This document shows positions 33,852 through 42,428 of a stretch of DNA of 64,000 bases, one piece after another. The stretch is from Microbulbifer agarilyticus. Its GTDB lineage: Bacteria > Pseudomonadota > Gammaproteobacteria > Pseudomonadales > Cellvibrionaceae. How positions within the stretch are numbered: position 1 is the first letter of the stretch; each line of letters begins with the position of its first letter. Location: assembly GCF_019800665.1 (NCBI RefSeq), contig NZ_JAHVKO010000003.1:496001-560000 (forward strand), written 5' to 3'. Below the pieces are notes generated by a model. That model worked only from the letters and a program-made list of their open reading frames with translations, was not told where the DNA came from and made no database searches. The translations under genes and the position numbers were made by a program.

Positions 33852-34994
33852 ATGTCAATTGAACTCGGAAGCTTGTTGATGCCTTCTTTGGCTCCGGAAG
33901 TCTCGATAGCCGAAGGACAGCAGGCGGCATTAAATGAAATCGCGCTACTTGACTCGCTAGGCTTTTCCGAAGCTTGGATCGGGGAACATTTTACCGCGCC
34001 ATGGGAACCATGCCCCGCACCAGACCTGCTGATTGCTCAGGCTTTACAGAAGACCCAGCAGATACGACTGGGCCCACTCGGGCATTTACTGCCTTATCAC
34101 CACCCTATCGAGCTCGCACACCGTGCAGCCTATCTCGATCATATGGCACAGGGGCGTTATCAGCTCGGTGTGGGTATCAGTGCACTGCCCTCAGACCGAG
34201 AGCTGTTTGCGCTGGATTCGGCCCCGGATACCAATCGCGACATGACGTTTGAAAGTCTCGAGATGATGACGCGTCTTTGGGCCGAGGGCGATCAGGAGAT
34301 GACGGGTAAATACTGGTCGTGCGGTAAGGTGCAAACCAATCTCGCGGGCCTTGGTTACCATTTAAAGCCTTACACCCAGCCTCACCCGCCAATCGCGATC
34401 GCAGGCCTTACGCCTGGCTCTCGCAACCACAAGCTTGCTGGTGAGCGGGGCTATATCCCTGTCAGTCTCAGTGTCAGTCCAGATCACCGAATAACCGCAG
34501 CGCACTGGTCAGCCGTCGAGGAGGGGGCCGCCAGAGTACAGCGAGTCCCTAACCGGAATGACTGGCGCATCGTGCGCGACATTTATGTCGCGCCTACTGA
34601 TGAGGAGGCAAGAGAACTCGCGCTAAACGGAATGATGGGGCGTTGCTGGCAGGAGTTCTTACTGCCCGTATATCTGGGACTGGGTTTGGGGCCCTTCCTC
34701 AAAAAGAGCCCGGAGATGCATGAAGACCAGATTGATCTTGAATATGTGGCCGACAACCTCTGGTTTGTCGGTTCACCGGAAACGGTCGCGCAAAAAATTA
34801 TGGATATGTACGGCGCAACAGGCGGCTTCGGCAAGCTTGTGATTCTGTCCTATCACTCTGAAAAGGAGCGGACTAACTGGGAGCGAAGTCTGCGGCTATT
34901 GACCGAAGATGTTCTGCCCCGTTGCAATGCCGCCATTGATGCGACAACGGCTGCGCAAAGGCTCCGTGAAAGCAGTGCCCAATTGACCGATTAA
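33852..34994 (+). CDS. LLM-class (luciferase-like) flavin-dependent oxidoreductase
   Basis: TIM-barrel monooxygenase-type protein of 380 residues that would use FMNH2 from a separate reductase, none of which is encoded next to it. Seen: the opening (about 5-45, SLLMPSLAPEVS..EIALLDSLGFSEAWIGEHF), IRLGPLGHLLPYHHPIELAHRAAYLDHMAQGRYQLGVG, and LWFVGSPETVAQKIMDMYGATGGFG near the C-terminus. It is the first gene of a co-oriented set LLM-UbiD-VOC-UbiX-barrel with gaps of 21 to 107 bases. It may hydroxylate or oxidise the substrate or product of the UbiD decarboxylase. The exact reaction cannot be named. Confidence 0.9.
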   Translation: MSIELGSLLMPSLAPEVSIAEGQQAALNEIALLDSLGFSEAWIGEHFTAPWEPCPAPDLLIAQALQKTQQIRLGPLGHLLPYHHPIELAHRAAYLDHMAQGRYQLGVGISALPSDRELFALDSAPDTNRDMTFESLEMMTRLWAEGDQEMTGKYWSCGKVQTNLAGLGYHLKPYTQPHPPIAIAGLTPGSRNHKLAGERGYIPVSLSVSPDHRITAAHWSAVEEGAARVQRVPNRNDWRIVRDIYVAPTDEEARELALNGMMGRCWQEFLLPVYLGLGLGPFLKKSPEMHEDQIDLEYVADNLWFVGSPETVAQKIMDMYGATGGFGKLVILSYHSEKERTNWERSLRLLTEDVLPRCNAAIDATTAAQRLRESSAQLTD

Positions 34995-35044
34995 CCCGCG
35001 TAAAGCGTTGCTGATATTTTTTATATTTACACAGGAAGTGAACC

Positions 35045-36574
35045 ATGGCTTACACAGTGGATCGTGCCGCAATCCCTCGTACTTACCGCGAATACATCGA
35101 AAAGTTGGTTGAGATGGGCGAGGCGGTTGAAATCAATGACGAGGTGGACATAAAGCTGGAAATGGGTGCGATCTGTCGCCACTCATATGAAACCCGGGCC
35201 GAAGTCCCGGTGTTTAACAGCGTGTCTGGCACGCCGGAAGGAGAAGGTTTCCGCGCGTGCGATATCGGTTACACCAAGTCCGGTACACCGGGCAAAGAGT
35301 GGTGTCGGCTGGCAGTCATGCTCGGGCTGCCACCGGAAGCTGGCCTGATGGATATTCAAAAGGCCTATCTTGAAGCCCGTGACGGTACCGACGTGCATGA
35401 TCCGGTGATTGTCGATGCTGCGGATGCCCCGTGTAAGGAAAACAAATGGACCGGTGATGAGGTAGACATCAACAAGATACCGGCACCGCTGGCGCATGAT
35501 GGTGATGCTGGCCGTTACATTGGAACGGCCGGTGTAAACATCGTACGCACGCCAGACGAGAGCTGGACCAGTTGGTCGATCAACCGCGCAATGATCGTCA
35601 ATAAGAACACCATGACGGGCCTGTGGTTGCCGTCTCAGCACAATGGCATGGTGCACGACGCCTGGGCGAAGGAAGGCAAAGATACCCCCTGGGCAATGGC
35701 CTTCGGTGTACCTCCGGTTGTGCTGTCCCAGGCTTCCGCCAAGGCACCGGACTATGAGAATGAATACGACTATGCCAGTCGCCTACTTGGCGAAGGCATT
35801 CGTATGGTTAAGTGCGAAACGAATGACCTACTGGTACCTGCGGACTCGGAAATTGTTCTCGAAGGCTATGTATCGAAAGATCAGGTTGAAAGCGAGGGCC
35901 CGTTTGGCGAATACCAGGGATACCTGCCTTTTGATTCCGTAAACCGGGCCCGCGTCACGGTGACCTGTGTCACCTATCGCAATAAGCCGCTCTTTCCGAT
36001 TTCGATCCCGGGGAAACCCATCGACTCCTGTACGGTTGGTATGGGTTTCTTCATGTCTGGCGATGTTCTCGATGCACTGAAAAAAGAAGGGCTGCCGGTG
36101 GTCGATGCCATGCTCACTATGGAGTCGGCACTTGCGTGGCTGGTTGTACGTGTCTGTAATGACTGGCATGAAAAAACCGGCATGGCCATGGAAGAGTTTG
36201 TCAGAAAAATTGCCACCACCCTGTGGACCCAGCACTGCGGTAACGTCACGACCAAGCTGATCGTCGTCAATGAGGACATCGATCCGGACAATGTCAGTGA
36301 TCTGAGCTGGGCGTTTGCCACCCGTAACCACCCAACAAAGGGCACCTTCGGCTTTCCGGATATCACCAACGTGGTCGGTACCGGTCTCGAGGCCTATCAC
36401 TGCCAGAGCGATTTCATCCATGGCAGTGGCCTGACGGCATACAGCTGCCTGCCTGCAGAGAGTAAAACTGGGCAGCCTCTCGAGCGCATTCTCACGTTTG
36501 AAGATAACTATCCGAGCAACTTGCAGAAAAAAGTGGTGGATAACTGGGATAAATGGGGATTTGGTAAGTCCTAA
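35045..36574 (+). CDS. UbiD-family prenyl-FMN-dependent decarboxylase
   Basis: Reversible (de)carboxylase of 509 residues using prenylated FMN. The ribosome-binding site is strong (AGGAAG). Seen: the prFMN-binding region with WTSWSINRAMIVN, LPSQHNG and PWAMAFGVPP, and the conserved acidic segment ESEGPFGEYQGYLPF containing catalytic Glu residues; the C-terminal half has CGNVTTKLIVVNEDID and FATRNHPTKGTFGFPD. It is not the housekeeping UbiD by context: it sits between an LLM oxidoreductase and a VOC protein and is followed by its own UbiX. It therefore probably acts on an aromatic or alpha,beta-unsaturated acid in catabolism; the substrate is unknown. Confidence 0.93.
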   Translation: MAYTVDRAAIPRTYREYIEKLVEMGEAVEINDEVDIKLEMGAICRHSYETRAEVPVFNSVSGTPEGEGFRACDIGYTKSGTPGKEWCRLAVMLGLPPEAGLMDIQKAYLEARDGTDVHDPVIVDAADAPCKENKWTGDEVDINKIPAPLAHDGDAGRYIGTAGVNIVRTPDESWTSWSINRAMIVNKNTMTGLWLPSQHNGMVHDAWAKEGKDTPWAMAFGVPPVVLSQASAKAPDYENEYDYASRLLGEGIRMVKCETNDLLVPADSEIVLEGYVSKDQVESEGPFGEYQGYLPFDSVNRARVTVTCVTYRNKPLFPISIPGKPIDSCTVGMGFFMSGDVLDALKKEGLPVVDAMLTMESALAWLVVRVCNDWHEKTGMAMEEFVRKIATTLWTQHCGNVTTKLIVVNEDIDPDNVSDLSWAFATRNHPTKGTFGFPDITNVVGTGLEAYHCQSDFIHGSGLTAYSCLPAESKTGQPLERILTFEDNYPSNLQKKVVDNWDKWGFGKS

Positions 36575-36681
36575 GGCGCTGTGTCTATTTTTGACTGAGC
36601 CGGCGGGCGCGCGTGACCTACCTGCGCCACCGGCTAGGAAAGCGTCTGTTATCTGAGTAACAGCAAATTCGGAGGTTGTAC

Positions 36682-37044
36682 TTGAGCTTTATTGCACTGG
36701 CGACCAATCAGTTTGAGGCTGTTGCCGAATTTTATGAGGAGATGCTCGGCTTGCCGGTTGTCGATCAATGGGACCGTGCACGGGGCCGAGGGCGACGCTT
36801 TGATCTGGGTGGTATGCAGCTGGAGATATTAGACAATCAGCGTGTGCCAGAGCCGATGAATCTTGGGCCCTCACGCAATAGCGTGCATGTGGTGGTGGAA
36901 GTGTCGGATATCGATGACTCCCACACGCAACTGAGAGAAAGGGGCAATAAGCCTCCGGCAGTAGAAGATACATCTTGGGGCGCTCGTCTATTTCGTCTCA
37001 ATGATCCGGATGGCGTCGCTGTCACCTTCCTCCAGTGGACGTGA
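36682..37044 (+). CDS. VOC (glyoxalase/extradiol dioxygenase-like) family protein
   Basis: Small metal-site protein of 121 residues with the vicinal-oxygen-chelate fold. The start is TTG 36682: a perfect GGAGG lies six bases before it, while an in-frame TTG at 36676 would abut that site. The two babb halves are visible: FIALATNQFEAVAEFYEEMLGLPVV and VHVVVEVSDIDDSHTQLRERG..DTSWGARLFRLNDPDGVAVTFLQ. It lies 107 bases after ubiD-like and 27 before ubiX-like genes. In this setting it could be an isomerase, lyase or ring-cleaving enzyme on the decarboxylated product. Confidence 0.88.
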   Translation: MSFIALATNQFEAVAEFYEEMLGLPVVDQWDRARGRGRRFDLGGMQLEILDNQRVPEPMNLGPSRNSVHVVVEVSDIDDSHTQLRERGNKPPAVEDTSWGARLFRLNDPDGVAVTFLQWT

Positions 37045-37071
37045 GAGCAAATAGGTACAAGGAGTAGAAGT

Positions 37072-37710
37072 ATGAAACGACTCATTATTGGGCTTTCGGG
37101 TGCCAGTGGTGTTATTTACGGTATTCGCCTGCTCGAAATGCTGCGTGATATTCCTGATGTAGAAACGCACCTGATTATGAGTCGCTATGCGAGGCTCAAT
37201 ATCGAGATTGAAACAGAGCTTTCGGCAAAGTATGTAGAAAGTCTCGCGGACGAGGTGCACAGTCATAGTAATCAGGCAGCGAGTATTTCCAGTGGTTCGT
37301 TTAAAACCGATGGGATGATCATTGCTCCATGTTCCATCAAGACGCTATCTGCGATTGCACACTCGTCTGCTGAAAGCCTGATGTCGCGCGCAGCAGATGT
37401 CGTGCTGAAGGAGAGTCGCCGGCTTGTGCTTATGCCACGTGAAGTTCCCTTGCACACCGGTCACTGCAAGCTTCTTTATGAGGTATCCATGTTGGGTGCT
37501 CTGATTGCGCCGCCAATGCCTGCCTTCTACAACCATCCCAAAACCATCGACGACATTGTTAATCACAGCGTTGGCCGGGTACTGGACTTATTCGATATCG
37601 AATATTCCGGAGTAAAGCGCTGGCACGGAACTTCATCTTCATCGCAGTCTGTCGACAGGGAGAAAGCGCCAGAAGTTTTGGTTGCCGATCCGGATCAGGC
37701 GACTTCGTAG
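37072..37710 (+). CDS. UbiX-family flavin prenyltransferase
   Basis: Makes prenylated FMN by joining a dimethylallyl group to FMN; the product is the cofactor of UbiD enzymes. At 212 residues it is slightly longer than usual because of a Ser-rich C-terminal tail. Seen: GLSGASGVIYGIRLLEML (FMN-binding N-terminus), APCSIKTLSAIAHSSAESLMSRAADVVLKESRRLVLMPREVPL, the latter a hallmark of the family. AAGGAG lies before the ATG. Known bacterial UbiX uses dimethylallyl monophosphate, some homologues the diphosphate. It is encoded with its presumed client UbiD and with idi upstream, so it is likely dedicated to this pathway. Confidence 0.93.
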   Translation: MKRLIIGLSGASGVIYGIRLLEMLRDIPDVETHLIMSRYARLNIEIETELSAKYVESLADEVHSHSNQAASISSGSFKTDGMIIAPCSIKTLSAIAHSSAESLMSRAADVVLKESRRLVLMPREVPLHTGHCKLLYEVSMLGALIAPPMPAFYNHPKTIDDIVNHSVGRVLDLFDIEYSGVKRWHGTSSSSQSVDREKAPEVLVADPDQATS

Positions 37711-37731
37711 ACGGCCGTGTGATCGAATGGT

Positions 37732-38514
37732 ATGAAAATGTCTAAGTTCTATACCTGCCAATATATTCAATGCGTTCAGTGGTGTCTGGTTGTCATTTTA
37801 TGCGTGTCGTTTTCGGGCGGGATAAATGCAGAATCCGATTGGCGCTACGATGTAACCCTCTACGCCAATGTGCCCACCCTCGAGGTGGAAACCCAGGATG
37901 GAACCAAAACCACGATCAGTCGCGGTGATGTTATTTCGGACCTCGACCTGGTGTATCAGTCACGTTTACGCGCGATGAAGGGTAAGTGGTCGCTTACTGC
38001 GGATCTTTATTACTTCGATATATCCAACTCGGATAAAGTCCAGCTTGAACCGGGCGTGATTCGCGACAAGGTCAGTCTTCAGGGGTTTTTGGGCACGCCC
38101 AGTATTGGTTACCGGGTTCACGGTTCCGCCACTGATGATATGTCCACGCATACCGATCTTTACCTCGGCGCGCGCTACCTGTGGATCGATAATGATACGT
38201 GGACGACAGAAGAGGGGCCGCCTCCGGTAGCAACCACTACCTCTGTGTCCTTTCGAAATTGGGATGCGATTGTCGGCGTACGCGGTCGATATTTTTTCAA
38301 TGATCGTTGGTATGCACCGTATTTCGCCGATATCGGATCTGGCGAGTCGGACTCACTGGGGCAGGCAGCACTCGGTATTGCATATCGCTTCAGGTGTTTC
38401 AGTATGAGCGGCGGTTGGCGTTACATTCGTTACAATTTAGGTGATAGCGGCGGGCCGGTAAAGGAGCTGGATGCTAGCGGGCCCTTCGTCGGCGTAACGC
38501 TGTTTTTTAATTAA
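37732..38514 (+). CDS. Outer-membrane barrel protein, paralogue of 49370-50173
   Basis: Predicted barrel of 260 residues with a signal peptide (VVILCVSFSGGINA) after a polar N-terminus; the mature part alternates aromatic strands and ends in LFFN. Landmarks RNWDAIVGVRGRYFF, YFADIGSGESDSLGQAALGIAYRF and GGWRYIRYNL recur in the protein encoded at 49370 (FWDGIVGLRGK, YVADIGAGDSDFTWQALAALNYK, GGYRYLDWDF), so both belong to one family. It lies 21 bases after ubiX-like and could be the uptake porin of that pathway, or a separate envelope protein. Family name not certain. Confidence 0.78.
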   Translation: MKMSKFYTCQYIQCVQWCLVVILCVSFSGGINAESDWRYDVTLYANVPTLEVETQDGTKTTISRGDVISDLDLVYQSRLRAMKGKWSLTADLYYFDISNSDKVQLEPGVIRDKVSLQGFLGTPSIGYRVHGSATDDMSTHTDLYLGARYLWIDNDTWTTEEGPPPVATTTSVSFRNWDAIVGVRGRYFFNDRWYAPYFADIGSGESDSLGQAALGIAYRFRCFSMSGGWRYIRYNLGDSGGPVKELDASGPFVGVTLFFN

Positions 38515-38839
38515 TTGAGTATTATTTCCGCACTGTTATCTAAGTTTGTGATCTCTTTTAAGATTACTTTTCACGCGCATCTTTTCTTTTTCAAACCTGG
38601 CTGTCCGTTTTTTCTCTCCGCATGAATAAGTTGCTGCTAGAGGCTTGTCACCTCTAAGTATCTGTTGGTAGGGAGAATATCTCTCTGCACTGCAGACAGT
38701 GCCCACTTCCCACTTTCGACCCAGGCGCCCACTTTTCCAGGCTTGCTCCAACTGGGACGCAAGCTGACAGTCATTTCTGGCAATGTCATTCTCGAGTAGT
38801 CCCAAGCTCAAACAAAACAATAACGAGTGGACCAACGCG
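38515..38839. other. Intergenic region before the di-heme oxidoreductase gene
   Basis: No gene is supported. A weak palindrome (GTGATCT-6-AGATTAC, one mismatch) lies at 38548-38567 and a 5-bp AGAGG/CCTCT hairpin near 38640-38656. The promoter of the downstream gene must lie here. The stretch is AT-rich on its left half. Confidence 0.55.
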
Positions 38840-41800
38840 ATGATACGTTCCCCCCTCTTGTCGACAGTGGCTTCACTGTTGATTTGCTCGGCTGTGGCCG
38901 GGCAAGCCCATGCTCAGTCTCTAATCCATGTCGAGGCTGAAGACTATGACGCATATTACGATTCCGATCCTGGTGACAACGGCGGCGCAGGCAATGGTGA
39001 CGACGTTGACATTGAAACAACGACCGACGATGGCGGCGGCCGCAATATTGCCTGGACCGAAACTGGTGAGTGGCTGGAGTACACCCTCAGACCCAAACCC
39101 GGCTTTTACTCGGTATTTGCCCGCGTAGCTTCCAATACTGGTGGAGGTGCATTCAGCCTGTCTCTGGATGGCGTTTCCATTGGCTCCGATACAGTGCCGT
39201 CCACCGGCGGCTGGCAGACCTTTGAAACCCGCTATGTCGGTTCTATTGATCTATCCAGCCGGGGGCGCAAGACATTCCGCATGGATGTCGATGCCGGCAA
39301 TTTCAATGTGAACTGGTTTGAACTGGTTCCCGATGCCGACAGTGATGGCGACGGTATACCGGACCTTGTTGATCAGTGCGCGGCTACGCCTGCGGGTACC
39401 ACGGTCGATGCGGTCGGCTGCCCTGTGACCACTGGTGGCGGCGACAGCGACAACGATGGCGTGAGCGACGCTCTCGACCAGTGCCCGGGTACTCCCGCCG
39501 GCACCACGGTTGATGCGAACGGTTGCCCAGTGTCGAGTGGCGAATACGGTTTGACGGAAACCGGTGTGGACAGTGTCCAGTTGTTCGTAAACAGCTCCTC
39601 GTGGGCCGATGCACACTACAGCGTAAACGGCGGCGGCCAGCAAAATGTGCGCATGACGCAAGCGAACAATCGTAATACCTACACCGTCACCGGCCTCGCG
39701 AACGGCGACGAGATCACCTACTACTTCACCTATTGGGATGACGCACTGCCCGGAGCGAAATCCACCTCGCCGGTTACCCATGTGTTCGGTGGTGGTGACC
39801 CGAGTGCGGACAGTGATGGCGATGGTGTCGTTAACGGTCAGGACCAGTGCCCGGCCACACCGCCCGGTGCAACCGTCGACGCAAACGGTTGCGAAGTAAT
39901 TGTCGACAGTGATGGCGATGGTGTTGCCGATGGCAGCGACCTGTGCCCCGGCACCCCGGCTGGCACGCAAGTGGATGCGAATGGCTGTGAACTTGCGGCG
40001 GGCGACGCCGATGGTGATGGTGTTGAAGATGCGCAGGACTTGTGTCCCGGCACCGCGGCAGGCACACCGGTAGACGCTACAGGTTGCCCGTTACCCAGTG
40101 GACAGGTTGAGGTGTCCTTCGCAAATACCATGTTGGTGGGCGGTGCCGATAGTGCCCAGCCTGGCTACACCCTGTACGTGTTTGACAGTGACCTGAATGT
40201 GCCCGGCACCAGCCAGTGTAACGATGGCTGTGCCACTAACTGGCCACCGGTTCTGGTAACCGATGGCTTTGCTACCGGTGTGGTAAACCTGAGCACCATT
40301 CAACGTGCGGATGGTAGCTACCAGGCTGCCTATGAAGGCCGCCCGCTGTATTTCTACGCCGGTGACAATGTCGCTGGTGATACCAATGGCGATGGTGCCG
40401 GCGGTGTGTGGTGGACGGTGCCCTACGGCGTGCTCGGCGCGGTAACCCGGCTCTTCGATAATGCCACGGTGCTCGAGCCCGATACCCAGTATGAAACGGC
40501 TACCGCATTGGTTACGCGCTTCTCCGATCGTCCGCGTACGCGTCATGCCCGGGAAGATGAGTTCCAATCCTACGATCACTTCATCAAGTTCTACTTTGAG
40601 CACCGCTCCAGCAGCATTGAGATCATCGACGAAGTTGCCAAAGGCGGTGACACCGTAACGATGAATGTGCGCACTGTGTTCCCCCTCGATCCAAACCAGG
40701 CGGAAAACCGCTGGTGGTACACCGGCTTCACCACCGTTGCTTCCTATGCAAGTAACGTGATGATGGATTACCTGGGTACCGATGGCGAGTTCTACTACTA
40801 CCGTAAGACCAGCAATTTCAACAATCGTCTGGGACGCGAAATACAGGTAGGCGACCGCATGGAATTTGAGATCAGCCAGTTCAGTGATCCGAGTATTCCG
40901 CGCGGTCAGACAAACTATTACGGCACCACATTCCTGTACGTTGTAGGCGAAGGCATCGTGCCCTGGTTTGCGGAGGCTCCCGGCGTCAGTCAGTTCCGCG
41001 AAGACAGTGCCAAGATTCCGGAGGAATACTGGTTGGGCGGCAAAACCAGTATGCACTATCAATACACCAACGAGCCGAACGACCATTTCATGCAGATGGC
41101 CACCAACCTTGGCTATGACAATGCGCAGAAGTTCCTCGAGGGGCGCCGCGTACACCACTCTTCCTTTATCGACGGTATGCACGATGAAGATCCGGAGAAC
41201 GGGGTACTCGAATCCAACGTGGGGCTGACCGGAACACGCTACATCAACGAGCGCTGCTCCGACTGTCACGAGCGCAATGGCGGTGCACCGGTTGCTACGG
41301 ATGGTGAACTGCTGGACCGCTGGGTATTTAAGATTGGTGACGCCACTGGTGCGCCTACCGCCGACCGCGGCGGCGTATTGCAGCCGAACGGATCGGGTGG
41401 TGAAGGCGACGTGTCGATTGCTTCCTGGACCGAAACACCAGAGGGCCTGCGCACGCCAAATTATCAGTTCACCGGTGGTACTCCGGAAACCTTCTCCGCG
41501 CGTATTGCTCCGCGTCTGGTAGGTCTCGGTCTGTTGGAGGCAATTCCTGAAGCGTCGATTCTTGCCCTTGAGGATGCCAATGATGCAGATGGCGATGGTA
41601 TTTCCGGTCGCGCCAACCGCGTACTCGACCCGGAAAATCCGAGCCTGACACGCATTGGCCGGTTCGGCTGGAAAGCAACGGCGGCCAGCGTGCGTCACCA
41701 GGCGGCAGCAGCCCTGAATACCGACATGGGGGTACGCACCAGCGTAATGCCAGATCCGGATTGCGGTTCCGCACAGGCCAACTGCGGCCAGAATAGTCCG

Positions 41801-42343
41801 CTGATGCCGGAAGAAAATCTGGACAAGCTGGTTACCTACCTGTCCACCCTGGGTGTGCGCCCGCAGCGGGTTTGGAAAGCCGGTGTGGAAGACACCACCG
41901 TACTGCAGGGGCGCGATGTGTTCCGCCGCATTGGCTGTACCGGCTGTCATACCGAGTCATTCCAGACCAGCGAATTCCACCCGCTCGCCGAAGTGCGCAA
42001 CCAGACCATCCACCCATACAGCGACATGTTGCTGCACGATATGGGGCCGGGTCTGGCCGATAGCCTCGGCGATGGTCAGGCGTCTGGCAGCGAATGGCGT
42101 ACCACTCCGCTGTGGGGGCTTGGACTGGCCGCGTGTGTTACCGGCGGTGTAACCAACCCAACCGGCGCCGAGGGCGATGAAATCTGTACGCCACATCATG
42201 CCTATCTGCACGATGGTCGCGCGCGCACCGTGGATGAAGCAATTCGCTGGCACGGCGGTGAATCGCAAGACTCCAATGATGCCTATCAGGCCCTGAGCGA
42301 TACCGATCGTCAGGCGCTGCTCCACTTCCTCAATAGTTTGTAA
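38840..42343 (+). CDS. Secreted multidomain di-heme oxidoreductase with carbohydrate-binding modules
   Basis: Protein of 1167 residues from ATG 38840, with a signal peptide ending QAHAQ. Order of domains: CBM6-like (about 28-163, HVEAEDYDAYYDSD..NVNWFELV), thrombospondin type-3 calcium repeats (165-232), a CBM56-like module (235-318, TGVDSVQLFVNSSSWADAHYSVNGG), more TSP3 repeats (323-420), a YxFxxD lipoprotein-like domain (423-527, YTLYVFDSD), then a DHOR/thiol oxidoreductase region with two heme c motifs CSDCH (806-810) and CTGCH (1033-1037). It is transcribed towards a GH16 laminarinase with a terminator between. It probably brings electron transfer to beta-1,3-glucan or another polysaccharide; donor and acceptor are unknown. 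Confidence 0.88.
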   Translation: MIRSPLLSTVASLLICSAVAGQAHAQSLIHVEAEDYDAYYDSDPGDNGGAGNGDDVDIETTTDDGGGRNIAWTETGEWLEYTLRPKPGFYSVFARVASNTGGGAFSLSLDGVSIGSDTVPSTGGWQTFETRYVGSIDLSSRGRKTFRMDVDAGNFNVNWFELVPDADSDGDGIPDLVDQCAATPAGTTVDAVGCPVTTGGGDSDNDGVSDALDQCPGTPAGTTVDANGCPVSSGEYGLTETGVDSVQLFVNSSSWADAHYSVNGGGQQNVRMTQANNRNTYTVTGLANGDEITYYFTYWDDALPGAKSTSPVTHVFGGGDPSADSDGDGVVNGQDQCPATPPGATVDANGCEVIVDSDGDGVADGSDLCPGTPAGTQVDANGCELAAGDADGDGVEDAQDLCPGTAAGTPVDATGCPLPSGQVEVSFANTMLVGGADSAQPGYTLYVFDSDLNVPGTSQCNDGCATNWPPVLVTDGFATGVVNLSTIQRADGSYQAAYEGRPLYFYAGDNVAGDTNGDGAGGVWWTVPYGVLGAVTRLFDNATVLEPDTQYETATALVTRFSDRPRTRHAREDEFQSYDHFIKFYFEHRSSSIEIIDEVAKGGDTVTMNVRTVFPLDPNQAENRWWYTGFTTVASYASNVMMDYLGTDGEFYYYRKTSNFNNRLGREIQVGDRMEFEISQFSDPSIPRGQTNYYGTTFLYVVGEGIVPWFAEAPGVSQFREDSAKIPEEYWLGGKTSMHYQYTNEPNDHFMQMATNLGYDNAQKFLEGRRVHHSSFIDGMHDEDPENGVLESNVGLTGTRYINERCSDCHERNGGAPVATDGELLDRWVFKIGDATGAPTADRGGVLQPNGSGGEGDVSIASWTETPEGLRTPNYQFTGGTPETFSARIAPRLVGLGLLEAIPEASILALEDANDADGDGISGRANRVLDPENPSLTRIGRFGWKATAASVRHQAAAALNTDMGVRTSVMPDPDCGSAQANCGQNSPLMPEENLDKLVTYLSTLGVRPQRVWKAGVEDTTVLQGRDVFRRIGCTGCHTESFQTSEFHPLAEVRNQTIHPYSDMLLHDMGPGLADSLGDGQASGSEWRTTPLWGLGLAACVTGGVTNPTGAEGDEICTPHHAYLHDGRARTVDEAIRWHGGESQDSNDAYQALSDTDRQALLHFLNSL

Positions 42344-42365
42344 TCCAGGCTAGATGTTGAGAGAG

Positions 42366-42394
42366 CCCGAAGCCCTCTGCGGCTTCGGGGTTTT
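42366..42394 (+). terminator. Rho-independent terminator or attenuator between DHOR and GH16 genes
   Basis: CCCGAAGCC and GGCTTCGGG form a 9-bp stem with a CTCTGC loop, followed by GTTTT. It lies 22 bases past the oxidoreductase stop and 35 bases before the laminarinase ATG, so partial read-through is possible. Confidence 0.8.
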
Positions 42395-42428
42395 CAAAAA
42401 CCAAAAAAATATCCAGGAAGAGATAACA

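Noticed and set aside
39330-40100. DNA-level tandem repeats in the di-heme oxidoreductase gene, considered as a CRISPR or satellite
   Set aside because: They encode thrombospondin type-3 protein repeats (DSDGDG..DQCP), with no constant direct repeat and spacer structure.
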